Source of the DNA: Candidatus Polarisedimenticolaceae bacterium
Lineage (GTDB): Bacteria > Acidobacteriota > Polarisedimenticolia > Polarisedimenticolales > DASRJG01
NCBI GenBank assembly: GCA_036275915.1
Contig: DASUCV010000023.1
Span: forward strand, 58,792-122,791
DNA: 64,000 nt
Reading direction: 5' to 3'
The notes below the pieces were generated by a model that ran no database searches, was not told the DNA's origin, and was given only the letters and a program-made list of their open reading frames with translations. The position numbers and the translations under genes were made by a program. Below, piece by piece: positions 16,689 through 25,799 of this stretch. Position 1 is the stretch's first letter, and each line of letters opens with the position of its first letter.

Positions 16689-19475
16689 TCAGGCGAGCGC
16701 TTGGGCCGTCGCGCGGACCGGCAGGTCGACGCGAAAACGTGTGAACTCGCCGGGAACGCTCTCGACCAGCATCGCGCCGTCGTGCTCGCGGACGATCCCG
16801 TAGCTGATCGAGAGGCCGAGCCCCGTCCCCTTGCCCCGTCCCTTCGTCGTGAAGAACGGGTCGAAGATGTGGGGCAGGTCCTCGTCGGCAATCCCGACGC
16901 CGTCGTCCTGCACCTCGAGCACGACGCGGTCGTCGCGCCGTGCCGTGCGCACGGTGATGTGCCCGCCCCCCTCGACGGCGTCGCGCGCGTTCGAGAGGAG
17001 GTTGAGCAGCACCTGCTGCAGCTTGCCGCGGTGGCCCCGCACGTCCGGGAGGTCGGGCCCGAGGTCGGCGCGGAGCGTGATCTTCTTGTCGCGGATCTGC
17101 GGCTCGAAGAGCTTGATCACCTCGTGCACGGCATCGTTGAGCGGCAGCATCTCGAACGTCGAGCGCTCGGGGCGCGCGAGGTTCAGGAGCGAGTTCGCGA
17201 TCGACGACGCTCGCCGCGTCTGCACCTCGATCTTCTCGAGAGTGCTCCTGCGCGGATCGTCCGCGGCGAGGTCCTCGAGGAGGATCTGCGCATAGCTCGA
17301 GATCCCGGTGAGCGGCGTGTTGACCTCGTGCGCCACCCCGGCGGCGAGGAGGCCGAGCGAGGCGAGGCGCTCCTGCTGCAGGACCTGCTCCTCGAGCTTG
17401 ACGCGGGCGGTGATGTCGTCGAACGTCGCGACGCGCGCGCCATCGCCGTCGTCGGCCGCGAGCGGCGAGAGCGCGACGTTGACGACGATGCGCTCGCCGG
17501 CGTGGTTGACGAGGGCGTGGCGGTAGATGCGCGCCTCGACCCCGGGCCCCACCGCGGCCAGCTCACGCTCGATCCGGCGAATCGTGTGGAGCGGGAAGAC
17601 CTCGCTCAGGAGACGGCCGAGCGTCTCTTCGCGCGGGAGGCCGTAGATCTCCTCGAGCCGCCGATTCCACGCGCGGATTCGGCCGTCCGCGTCGACGAGG
17701 AGGAGGCCGACGCCGCTGCTCTCGAGGATGCGCTCCTGGAGCGCCTTGAGCGACTCGACCTCGGCGGCGTGCTGGCGCACGTCGAGGACGAGCCGGGCCG
17801 CCTCGACCGCCGCCGCCGCGTGGGCGCAGAGCGTCGCGAGGAGGTCGCGATCCTCGCTCGACAGCGGGGACTCGAACGCGCCGCGCTCGGCGACGGCGAG
17901 GAGCGCCGAGACGCGCCCCTTCACCTTCATGCCGAAGACGTGGCGCGCCTCGGGCATGCCGGGAAGGCCCGATGCGTCGAGCGCGTAGGACGGATGACGC
18001 TCGAGGTGATCGAGCACCGTACGCTTCAGCTCGACCGTCGCGCGAGCGCCCGCCGGACCCGGTCTCTCGAACCGTGTGCCCGCGCCCCGGACGAGGACCA
18101 CCGCGGAGGGGACCGCGAGCGTCTCCCGGACACGCGCCTCGAGCCGCTCGACGAGCGAGGCGAGATCGGTCTCGGCGGTCAGCTCGCGGCTCCACTCGAG
18201 CAGGGTCGCGCGGTCGCTGTACCGGGCCCGGTAGAACCCGCGGTCGACGGCCACGCGGATCCACGTGCGGAGGCGCGGGTAGAGCATGGCGGTCAGGAGC
18301 GCCGCGAGGAAGCCGAGCACCGCCTCGGGCAGCTCGAGGTCGACGACGAGACGCCTCAAGCCGGCGAGCGCCGCCGCATACGTCGCGATGGTGACGACGG
18401 CGAGCGCGAGGGCGGCGAGGCTCCTCCGCAGGATGAGATCGAGGTCGTGGAGGCGGTAACGGGCCATCGCCGCGGTGAACGCGGCGGGGACGACGATGAG
18501 CGACAGGACGCCGAGCTCGCTCCACGACGGCCCCACGTCGCCGAGCGCCCACGGCACGGCGTAGATGGCGGTGAACGGCCCGAACCCGACGCCCAGGCCC
18601 CAGAGCATCCAGCGGATCTGGCTCCGGCGGAGCGACGACGTCGTGCGGGCCATCGAGAGGCCGAGCGTGAGCGTCGCGAAGGCGACCGCGGCGGCGAGGA
18701 AGGCCATCCCCAAGCGGTCGAGGCCGGTGACCGCGGCGACCGGGTCCTCGAAACGGTAGGCGCCGCCGAGCCCTTCCATCCAGACGGCCGCCGCGAAGAG
18801 CGCAGCGGAGACGGCGTACGTGAACGAGAGGACCGCGCGGCGCGCCGCGCCCTCGAAGCGCGCGAGCCCCCACGCGAGATGGACGAGGAGGGCCGGCGCG
18901 ATCGCCGCGGCGGCCTCGTCGATCCAGTGGACCGCCCAGTCGAAGGTGTCGGCCGCGCCTGTCTGGCTGAAGACGAGCCGGGCGAACATGGCGAGGCCGA
19001 GGCTGCCGTACACCCAGGCCCCGCGGACCGTCGGCCAGCGCAGGACGATGAAAAGCCCCGAGGCGAAGCACGCGAGCCCGACGGCGGCGAGATAGGCGTA
19101 GAGGCGGGGCGCCGCCCGGCGGCGAACCGGCTGGAGCGACGTCTCGAACGTCGCGCCGCTCCGCTCGACGACGAGCGCCAGCCGGCCGCCGGCCGGAATC
19201 CGCCACGGCGCGTCCATCGTCCCGATGACGCTGCGCGGCGCGACCCCGTTCACGGACTGTACGACGTCACCCGGAAGGAGCCCCGCGGACGCACCCGGGC
19301 TTCCCTGCTCGACCACGAGCACCGCCGGGCCGCGGGCCGATTGCACCCACTCGACCCCGGTGAACGGCGTGCGCTCGGCCAGGCGGCGTCCGAGCGCCGC
19401 GAGACCGAACATGCCGAGGACGACCGACGCGGCCCCGAAGGCGGCCCATCTCAGGCGATGCGAGCGTCGGCTCAC
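16689..19475 (-). CDS. Membrane histidine kinase with PDZ, multi-TM, GAF and PAS domains
   Basis: A 928-aa sensor starting at GTG. In order: an N-terminal TM (WAAFGAASVVLGMFGLAAL); a periplasmic PDZ-like domain (about 35-115, AGLLPGDVVQSVNGV); roughly seven or eight TM helices (about 120-370); a GAF-like domain; a PAS domain (LLVDADGRIRAWNRRLEEIYG); HisKA with HEVNTPLTG; and HATPase with NLLSNARDAVEGG, DDGVGIA and GTGLGLSI. It probably phosphorylates the sigma-54 regulator encoded 21 bp downstream. The PDZ suggests sensing of protein C-termini or partner proteins in the periplasm (inference). Confidence 0.9.
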   Translation of the reverse strand: MSRRSHRLRWAAFGAASVVLGMFGLAALGRRLAERTPFTGVEWVQSARGPAVLVVEQGSPGASAGLLPGDVVQSVNGVAPRSVIGTMDAPWRIPAGGRLALVVERSGATFETSLQPVRRRAAPRLYAYLAAVGLACFASGLFIVLRWPTVRGAWVYGSLGLAMFARLVFSQTGAADTFDWAVHWIDEAAAAIAPALLVHLAWGLARFEGAARRAVLSFTYAVSAALFAAAVWMEGLGGAYRFEDPVAAVTGLDRLGMAFLAAAVAFATLTLGLSMARTTSSLRRSQIRWMLWGLGVGFGPFTAIYAVPWALGDVGPSWSELGVLSLIVVPAAFTAAMARYRLHDLDLILRRSLAALALAVVTIATYAAALAGLRRLVVDLELPEAVLGFLAALLTAMLYPRLRTWIRVAVDRGFYRARYSDRATLLEWSRELTAETDLASLVERLEARVRETLAVPSAVVLVRGAGTRFERPGPAGARATVELKRTVLDHLERHPSYALDASGLPGMPEARHVFGMKVKGRVSALLAVAERGAFESPLSSEDRDLLATLCAHAAAAVEAARLVLDVRQHAAEVESLKALQERILESSGVGLLLVDADGRIRAWNRRLEEIYGLPREETLGRLLSEVFPLHTIRRIERELAAVGPGVEARIYRHALVNHAGERIVVNVALSPLAADDGDGARVATFDDITARVKLEEQVLQQERLASLGLLAAGVAHEVNTPLTGISSYAQILLEDLAADDPRRSTLEKIEVQTRRASSIANSLLNLARPERSTFEMLPLNDAVHEVIKLFEPQIRDKKITLRADLGPDLPDVRGHRGKLQQVLLNLLSNARDAVEGGGHITVRTARRDDRVVLEVQDDGVGIADEDLPHIFDPFFTTKGRGKGTGLGLSISYGIVREHDGAMLVESVPGEFTRFRVDLPVRATAQALA

Positions 19476-19497
19476 GTGATGCGTCCTCGTCGATCTC

Positions 19498-21471
19498 TCA
19501 GAACGCGAGCGAGACGCCCGCGCCGAGGCGCTGATAGAGGGCGGCGAAGCGCCGCGCCTCGGACGGATCGGCGTCGGGCGACCGCGGCCCCGGGCCGAGG
19601 GCGCTCCGCGCGCTGATGAGCAGGCGGCACGTCGCGCGCCCGCTGGCGAGCCGCGCGATCTGCTGCGCGAACTCAGCCTCGATCGTCTGGAGCGACTCCT
19701 GCGCGAGCGGCGAGCCTGCGGCCTGGTCGGCGATGTCGCGGTACTCGAGCGAGAGCGACGACCCCGTGCGCGACGCGAGCGTCCCCAGGCGGACCGACCG
19801 GTAGCTCAGCGTGCGCTCGGCGAGGAGGAGGACCGGAACGTCGGGGTCGAGCGCCGGCGCGAGGATGCCCTCGGCGCGTCCCTGCGCGACGCGGAAGGTG
19901 ACGGTCGTGGTCCCCGCGGTGCGCTCGAGCGCCAACGCCACGAACTGGTCGGCGGCCTCACCGTCGCTGACGTAGAGATCCTGGAGGTCCTTCGCGTCCC
20001 CCTCGTCCTTCCAGACATTGGCGCGCAGGGGGACGGACGACGCGGTTCCGCGGAGCGTGACCGAGCGCGTGACGGGAGCCTGCAGCTCGAATTCGTAGCC
20101 GACCGGAACGCCGGCCGAGCTGCTCGCAGGCGCGACGCCGCCGTTCCAGTCCTCGGTCGCCAGGTACTCGACTTGGGCGTGGCCGCGGAAGCGGCCGCTC
20201 GTCCACGATGCCCCGACGCGCGGTGTGGCGCTGGCGGTGAACGGACCGTCGAACCCTTGCCGGTACGCGAGGCCGTAGATGATCGCGATCGGGCCCGAGA
20301 GCGACCACTGATCCTCGGCATCCATGAGGAGGCTCCAGCCGGTCGGCCCCTCGATCGGGAACGAGCCGCTGACCCGGCCGCTCCGCGCGAGAGGTGCCGC
20401 GAGGTCCATGACCTGGGCGCGCACGCCGAACTTCAGGAGATGGTGGTCACCCGCGAGGCTCTCGTACTGCCCTTCGGCGCCGATCGACCGGTTGGACGCA
20501 CCGCGGAGCGACTCATCGAAGCTCTCGGCGCTGCTCCGCACGAGATCGAGGCTGGCGTCGTGGATGCCGACCTGCACGGCGACGCGCGAGGTGCCGTCGA
20601 CCTGCTTGTGCCACTGCCCTTCGTAGCCCCAGGAGCGCTGTCCCTGCCGCGCGCCCTGATTCATGACGCCGGGCCGCTCGCCGACCTCGAGATCGCCGGT
20701 CGAGTAGAAGGCGCGCATCGCGAGGCGGGCGTCGTCGCCGGTGTCGTACGAGACATCGACGTCGACATCGGAGGCGGCGCGGCTCACCGCCGCCGCGGCC
20801 GGGACATCGCCGGAGGAGTCGAGACTGCCGTGCCGCCCGGCGACCTGGATCGCGCCGCTGTCGCCGAGGTTTCCGGCGAACTGCATCCGCGTCTCGTTCC
20901 CCTGGAGCGACGAGGCTGGGCCGCCTCCGTCCGGCCGGAAGGCGCCGAGCGCGACGACGTGCTCGAATTGCCCCCGGATGCTGTCGGGGAGGCGGAACGC
21001 TTTCTCCTTGGCAGCCTCGTTCGACGCGACGAGCGGCGTCGGATCGAGATGCTCGAGCACGCTCTTCGGCGGGACGCGAAGCGCCCACGACATGTCGTCC
21101 TGAACGGCCTTGGCGCGGGGGTCGTCGACCTTGGGAACGGGATGGAGAACGAGCTCGACCGAGGAGCGCAGATAGGTGTTGACGATTCCGATCGCGGCGA
21201 CGTAGCCGGACTTGAGCGCCGCCACCCGGTAGACCCCGGGGACGAGATGATCGACGAGGAATCGTCCGTTGACGTTCGACAGCGTGCTCGCCGCCGCCGC
21301 CGCGCGATCGGGCGACAGGACGAGGATCTCGGCGCCCGCGAGCGCGCGCCCCAGCTCGTCCTTGACGTCGCCGGATACGGTCGCTGACGGCGAGGCCGAC
21401 GCGTGGGCCGGTGTCGAGAGAGCGATGAGCGCGAGGAGCAGGGCCGCGGCGGCCGACCGGTGCATGACCAT
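19498..21471 (-). CDS. Outer-membrane protein with CarboxypepD_reg-like N-domain, no evident plug
   Basis: A 657-aa protein. ATG 21471 has GAAGGGGG upstream and begins a signal peptide (AAAALLLALIALSTPAHA). A carboxypeptidase-regulatory-like beta domain follows (ATVSGDVKDELGRALAGAEILV...VNGRFLVDHLVPGVYRVAAL). The rest alternates amphipathic beta strands and ends with GVSLAF, the aromatic C-terminus of beta-barrels. A TonB plug is not recognisable between the two parts, so it is a receptor-like barrel of unknown substrate. It is the first gene of a unit with the histidine kinase (22 bp gap) and sigma-54 regulator. Confidence 0.7.
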   Translation of the reverse strand: MVMHRSAAAALLLALIALSTPAHASASPSATVSGDVKDELGRALAGAEILVLSPDRAAAAASTLSNVNGRFLVDHLVPGVYRVAALKSGYVAAIGIVNTYLRSSVELVLHPVPKVDDPRAKAVQDDMSWALRVPPKSVLEHLDPTPLVASNEAAKEKAFRLPDSIRGQFEHVVALGAFRPDGGGPASSLQGNETRMQFAGNLGDSGAIQVAGRHGSLDSSGDVPAAAAVSRAASDVDVDVSYDTGDDARLAMRAFYSTGDLEVGERPGVMNQGARQGQRSWGYEGQWHKQVDGTSRVAVQVGIHDASLDLVRSSAESFDESLRGASNRSIGAEGQYESLAGDHHLLKFGVRAQVMDLAAPLARSGRVSGSFPIEGPTGWSLLMDAEDQWSLSGPIAIIYGLAYRQGFDGPFTASATPRVGASWTSGRFRGHAQVEYLATEDWNGGVAPASSSAGVPVGYEFELQAPVTRSVTLRGTASSVPLRANVWKDEGDAKDLQDLYVSDGEAADQFVALALERTAGTTTVTFRVAQGRAEGILAPALDPDVPVLLLAERTLSYRSVRLGTLASRTGSSLSLEYRDIADQAAGSPLAQESLQTIEAEFAQQIARLASGRATCRLLISARSALGPGPRSPDADPSEARRFAALYQRLGAGVSLAF

Positions 21472-21528
21472 GGCGCCCCCTTCCGTCGCCCGGACCGCCA
21501 CATTGCGGGAGGCCCCGGCGGCGTTTCG

Positions 21529-21558
21529 AGTGTAGGTTCGGCGCCGGAATGTTGTCAA
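21529..21558 (-). promoter_or_regulatory. Promoter of the outer-membrane protein / histidine kinase unit
   Basis: A perfect TTGACA (21558-21553) and TACACT (21534-21529) with an 18-bp spacer. On the opposite strand TTGTCA (21552) and TAAGAT (21574) could serve the divergent gene at 21587. Confidence 0.6.
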
Positions 21559-21586
21559 CCGCCCGCCGCTCTATAAGATACGCGCC

Positions 21587-22408
21587 GTGAGCATCCTCCG
21601 GCTCGCGTGCGTCCCCGCCGTCCTCCTCCTCGCGAGTGGGGCCCTCTTCGCGCTGCAGCCGGTTTCGGTCGAGTCTCATGCCCTTCTCCACCTCGAGGCG
21701 ATCGCCGTCGGGGACGGTCCGGCGGAGGCGACCGGCATCACGAAGGACGCCGAAGTCGGTCCCCGGCGGCCGGAGATCATCGACCTGAGGGTGCCCTGGG
21801 GCGACGGCGCGCTCGACGTACGTCTCACGGTCGCGCTGGCGCCCACCGGCCGGGAGGACGGCGAGATCACCCTCCGGTGCTCCTCGACGGTCACGCCGAC
21901 GGGCCGGGGGCCCGCGCGCGCGACACGCGACCTCAGCTTCGCGGACGGCGGCAGCGGGCTGTTCGAGATCTTCGGCGACGGCGCGCGGCGGCTCGTGCTC
22001 ACCCTTCACGGCGAACGGGTCGATCGCGCGGTCGCGGGTCCGATCGCGCCTCCGGGTGATCCCGTGCGCTTCCTCGTCGCGGTCGAAGGGGTCGCGGGCG
22101 ACCACTCGGAAGTGCTCCAGACGAACGAGCTGCACTCGTTCGTCGGCGAATCGGTCGCCTACGAGTTCCGGCTGGGGTCCGGCGCGAACGACGAGAACCT
22201 GCGGCTCGTTCTCGTACCCGAGTCGATCGACGGCGAGCTCATCACGATCCGCGCCGAGATCAAGGGCCTCATCCCCGGCGCCGACGGGCCGGTGAAGGTC
22301 GACCGGACGCAGCGCATCGTCGCCACGCGGCGGGCGACGACGCCGGTTCCGGCGACCGTGGGCACGCCTCCTTCGGGCTACCGCTTTCAGATCACGCCGG
22401 ACTTCTAG
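21587..22408 (+). CDS. Exported protein of unknown function
   Basis: A 273-aa protein from a GTG start. A signal peptide (LACVPAVLLLASGALFA) is followed by a beta-rich region with no recognised family. The predicted mature protein contains LLHLEAIAVGDGP, SFVGESVAYEF and a C-terminal TPPSGYRFQITPDF. It ends 2 bp before the N-acetylmuramoyl-L-alanine amidase gene, so the two are co-transcribed and an envelope function is likely. No motif identifies a catalytic activity. Confidence 0.65.
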   Translation: MSILRLACVPAVLLLASGALFALQPVSVESHALLHLEAIAVGDGPAEATGITKDAEVGPRRPEIIDLRVPWGDGALDVRLTVALAPTGREDGEITLRCSSTVTPTGRGPARATRDLSFADGGSGLFEIFGDGARRLVLTLHGERVDRAVAGPIAPPGDPVRFLVAVEGVAGDHSEVLQTNELHSFVGESVAYEFRLGSGANDENLRLVLVPESIDGELITIRAEIKGLIPGADGPVKVDRTQRIVATRRATTPVPATVGTPPSGYRFQITPDF

Positions 22409-22410
22409 CG

Positions 22411-24135
22411 ATGGCGTGGCCGCTCCTCGTGGCCGCGGCGTGGCTGGCAGCGGCGCCCGCGGCGACCGCGCCGAGCGAGGTGCTCACGCTGAGCCGCGAG
22501 TTCCGCGTCCGCCTGGACGGCGGACGCGATCTCGTTCTCGAGGTCCGCCCGCGCGAGGGAGAGACCGCGGAGGCGGTTGCGCAGCGCGCGGCCGGGACGC
22601 CGGCTCAGGTCGAGCTGCTCCTCGTCTCTCTGAAAAAACCGTCGGGCCGTTCCTCCGACGGGTTCTACCGCGTGCCGCTCGCCCTCCTCTCCGGTTCGAA
22701 GCGCGCGTTCGTGCTCCGCAACGTCTTCCCGCAAGACACGCTCGAGGGCGACGACTGGATCCACGTGGCGAAGTCGAGCGCGCTGCCGGTCTACGACGAG
22801 GGCCTCTGGCAGGTCGCCTCGTGGTTCACCGGGGATGGCGCGCGCTTCAAGGAGCTCCTCGTGGCGAACGCGCTCGACTCCCCGGAGCTCTCGCGCGGGC
22901 AGCAGGTGCGCATTCCCGCGGCGATGCTCGATCGCGCGCTTCGACGTGGAACGGCCGGCGACGACGTCGCGCTCGCCTACGGGAAGGACGACGAGGGCGA
23001 GTACGCGAGCTACGTCATCAAGCCGGGAGAGGCGCTCTACTCCGCGGTCGTCCTCCGCTACACCGGGCGCGTCGCCCCCGACGACGTCGACGCCGTCGCG
23101 AAGACGATCGCGCGCAGGAGCGGGATCAAGGACGTCACCGACATCCCCGCCGGCTGGGAGATCCGCATCCCGCTGGACGCGCTCGAGCCGGAGTTCCTCC
23201 CGCGGGACGATCCCCGCCGGAAGACCGTCGAGAAACAGGCGGCCGCGGTGCAGCGCGAGCTCGTCGAGCGGCCGCAGAAGCCGATCCAGCGCGGGCTCAA
23301 GGGGGTCGTCGTCATCGTCGACCCGGGGCACGGCGGCATGGACCCGGGCACGACCGGCCACGGCCTCTTCGAGCACGACTACGTCTTCGACGTCGCGAGC
23401 CGCTTGAAGCGCGACCTCGAGGCGAAGACGGCCGCGAAGGTCTATCTCACCCTCGACGATCCGGTGAGCGGGGCGGTGCCGTCGAGCGGCGACGCGATCG
23501 CGCCGAACCGCAAGCGCACGGTCCTGACGAGCCCGGCGTTCCTCGCGGCCGAGGACGGCGAGACCGCGGTGGCGGTCAACCTCCGCTGGTACCTGGCGAA
23601 CTCCCTCTTCCGCAAGCTCGTGAAGGCGGGCACCGACCCCGACAAGATCGTCTTCCTCTCGCTGCACGCCGACGCGCGCCACCCGTCGCTCCGCGGCGCG
23701 ATGGTCTACGTCCCCGGATCGACCTACCGCAAGGGCACGATGGGCTCGAGCGACCCGACCTATCTCCAGTTCAAGGAGGTGCGCGAGATGCCGCGCGTGA
23801 GCTTCTCGCAGCGCGACCGGCTCCGCTCGGAGGCGGTCTCGCGCAAGCTCGCGGGCGCGATCGTGCAGGACCTCAAGAAGGACGATCTCCCGGTGCAGCC
23901 GTTCCAGCCGGTGCGCGATCGCGTCATCCGCGGCGGCGAGATCTGGCTTCCCGCCGTGCTCAAGGGGAACGCGGTCCCGGCGAAGGTCCTCGTCGAGATG
24001 GTGAACCTCAACAACGCCGACGATGCCGCGCTTCTGGCCCACGCCGCCGATCGCGACCGGCTGGCGGCCTCGCTCTCCGATGCGCTGGCGACGTACTTCG
24101 GCAAGGGTGGCCGCGGGTCCGGGAAGGGCAAGTGA
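22411..24135 (+). CDS. N-acetylmuramoyl-L-alanine amidase (Amidase_3) with LysM-like regions
   Basis: A 574-aa exported hydrolase that cleaves the amide between MurNAc and the stem peptide. A short signal (LLVAAAWLAAAPAATA) is followed by two LysM-like segments (around 120-170 and 185-250, the second with YVIKPGEALYSAVV..DIPAGWEIRIP). The Amidase_3 catalytic domain then shows the zinc ligands His307 (DPGHGGMDPG), Glu in FEHDYVF and His419 (LSLHADA). It is longer than many amidases because an insert follows the Glu motif. The overlap-like spacing with the upstream secreted gene suggests one operon. Confidence 0.88.
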   Translation: MAWPLLVAAAWLAAAPAATAPSEVLTLSREFRVRLDGGRDLVLEVRPREGETAEAVAQRAAGTPAQVELLLVSLKKPSGRSSDGFYRVPLALLSGSKRAFVLRNVFPQDTLEGDDWIHVAKSSALPVYDEGLWQVASWFTGDGARFKELLVANALDSPELSRGQQVRIPAAMLDRALRRGTAGDDVALAYGKDDEGEYASYVIKPGEALYSAVVLRYTGRVAPDDVDAVAKTIARRSGIKDVTDIPAGWEIRIPLDALEPEFLPRDDPRRKTVEKQAAAVQRELVERPQKPIQRGLKGVVVIVDPGHGGMDPGTTGHGLFEHDYVFDVASRLKRDLEAKTAAKVYLTLDDPVSGAVPSSGDAIAPNRKRTVLTSPAFLAAEDGETAVAVNLRWYLANSLFRKLVKAGTDPDKIVFLSLHADARHPSLRGAMVYVPGSTYRKGTMGSSDPTYLQFKEVREMPRVSFSQRDRLRSEAVSRKLAGAIVQDLKKDDLPVQPFQPVRDRVIRGGEIWLPAVLKGNAVPAKVLVEMVNLNNADDAALLAHAADRDRLAASLSDALATYFGKGGRGSGKGK

Positions 24136-24187
24136 GTCGATGGGCTTTCTTGACAGCCCCGGCTCGGAATCCCACAATCCCCACGTC

Positions 24188-24490
24188 ATGCCGATCTACG
24201 AGTACCGGTGCCAGTCGTGCGGCCGCACCGTCGAGGCGCTCCAGAAGCTCAGCGACGCGCCGCTGACCGAGTGCGAGTTCTGCGGCGGCAAGCTCGAGAA
24301 GCTGATCTCGCGCACCGCGTTCCAGCTCAAGGGCGGCGGCTGGTACTCCGAAGGTTACGGCGGCGGCAAGTCGAGCTCCGGGAATGAAGGCGGAAGCTCC
24401 GGCGGGTCGAAGGACGGCGGCGGCGACAAGCCCGAGGGCAAGAAGGCGGCCTCGGGCGGCTGCGGCTCCGGCACCTGCGGCTGCCACTGA
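24188..24490 (+). CDS. FmdB-family zinc-ribbon protein
   Basis: A 100-aa protein. The N-terminus is the FmdB/CxxC_CxxC_SSSS regulatory zinc ribbon: MPIYEYRCQSCGRTVE and CEFCGGKLEKLISRTAFQLKG. A long Gly/Ser/Lys-rich low-complexity tail follows and ends in a second cysteine cluster GCGSGTCGCH, which could bind an additional metal. Family members are often encoded beside purine or translation genes; here purD starts 7 bp downstream. Confidence 0.85.
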   Translation: MPIYEYRCQSCGRTVEALQKLSDAPLTECEFCGGKLEKLISRTAFQLKGGGWYSEGYGGGKSSSGNEGGSSGGSKDGGGDKPEGKKAASGGCGSGTCGCH

Positions 24491-24497
24491 TCGTTCG

Positions 24498-25799
24498 ATG
24501 AACGTCCTCCTCGTGGGCGGAGGCGGTCGTGAGGCCGCGCTCGCGTGGGCGCTCGCGCGTAGCCCGAGGCTGACCTCGCTCTCGGCCGCGCCCGGCAACG
24601 CCGGGATCGGCCGTCTCGCGCGCCGGATCCCGATCGCGGCCGACGACGTACCCGCCCTCGCCGCGCACGCGATCGCCGAGCGCTACGACCTCGTCGTGAT
24701 CGGACCCGAAGCGCCGCTGTGCGGCGGCCTCGCCGATCGACTGCGCGATGCCGGGCTCGACGTATTCGGTCCGTCGGCCGCCGCGGCGCGTATCGAGGGG
24801 AGCAAGGCGTTCGCGAAGGAGCTCATGGCGCGCCACGGGATCCCGACCGCCGGGTTCCACATCTTCGACGATGCGGACGAGGCGAGGCGATATCTCGCGG
24901 GTGCGGCGTATCCGCTCGTCGTCAAAGCCGACGGTCTCGCCGCGGGCAAGGGCGTCGTGATCGCCCAGGACCCGGCGACCGCGATCGCCGCCGCCGCGGA
25001 GATGCTCTCCGGCCACGCGTTCGGAGAAGCGGGCCGCCGGGTCGTCGTCGAGGAAATGCTCTCGGGGCGCGAGGCCTCGTGCTTCGTGCTCGCCGACGGC
25101 ACGACGACGCTCGAGCTCGCCGCGTGCCAGGACTACAAGCGCGCCGGCGACGGCGACCGCGGTCCGAACACCGGCGGCATGGGAACGTACTCGCCCTCGG
25201 TGTGGATCGACGAGCGGACGGCTTCCGAGGTGCGCGAGCGGATCTCGATCCCGACGATCCGCGGCCTCGCGGAGGAGGGCGCGCCGTTTCACGGCGTGCT
25301 CTTCATCGGGCTCATGCTCACCGCCTCCGGCCCCAAGGTGCTCGAGTTCAACGCGCGGTTCGGCGATCCGGAAACCCAGGTCCTCGTGCCGCGCCTCGAC
25401 GGCGACTGGCTCGAGCTGCTCGCCGCCGCGGCGCGCGGAGAGCTCCGCGGGATGCGGGCGCGCTTCTCCGAGCGGGCGGCGGTGTGCGTCGTCATGGCGG
25501 CGGGCGGCTATCCCGGCGGCTACGCGAAGGGCTCTCCGATCGAAGGGCTGGACGAGGCGGCGAGCCTCGCGGACGTCGCCGTCTTCCACGCCGGGACCGA
25601 GATCGACGACATGGGGCGCGTCGTCACGGCGGGCGGCCGCGTGCTCGGCGTCACCGCCCTCGGCGACACCATCGCCGGCGCGCGCGATCGCGCCTACGAA
25701 GCGGTGGCCCGCATTCGCTGGGACCTGGAGCTGCACCGCACGGACATCGCCGCCGACGCGATCAGCGAGACGGCGCCGCTTCGGCCACCGAGAGGATGA
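24498..25799 (+). CDS. purD: Phosphoribosylamine--glycine ligase
   Basis: A 433-aa ATP-grasp enzyme catalysing the second step of purine synthesis (PRA + glycine + ATP to GAR). It shows the N-terminal VLLVGGGGREAALAWAL, VVIGPEAPLCGGLAD, ATP-grasp VVKADGLAAGKGV, the PurD signature RFGDPETQ and the C-terminal domain GRVLGVTALG. It is complete, at the normal length. Its last 38 bp overlap the convergent M23 peptidase gene. It is a single purD, not fused to purM or purN. Confidence 0.96.
   Translation: MNVLLVGGGGREAALAWALARSPRLTSLSAAPGNAGIGRLARRIPIAADDVPALAAHAIAERYDLVVIGPEAPLCGGLADRLRDAGLDVFGPSAAAARIEGSKAFAKELMARHGIPTAGFHIFDDADEARRYLAGAAYPLVVKADGLAAGKGVVIAQDPATAIAAAAEMLSGHAFGEAGRRVVVEEMLSGREASCFVLADGTTTLELAACQDYKRAGDGDRGPNTGGMGTYSPSVWIDERTASEVRERISIPTIRGLAEEGAPFHGVLFIGLMLTASGPKVLEFNARFGDPETQVLVPRLDGDWLELLAAAARGELRGMRARFSERAAVCVVMAAGGYPGGYAKGSPIEGLDEAASLADVAVFHAGTEIDDMGRVVTAGGRVLGVTALGDTIAGARDRAYEAVARIRWDLELHRTDIAADAISETAPLRPPRG

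Noticed and set aside
16701..19616. A ~970-codon open frame on the plus strand opposite the histidine kinase, and similar long frames at 29603-31642 and 35616-38417
   Set aside because: They are antisense to well-supported genes, rich in Arg/Gly/Glu/Ala as expected from GC-rich codon shadows, and show no domain or start signal.
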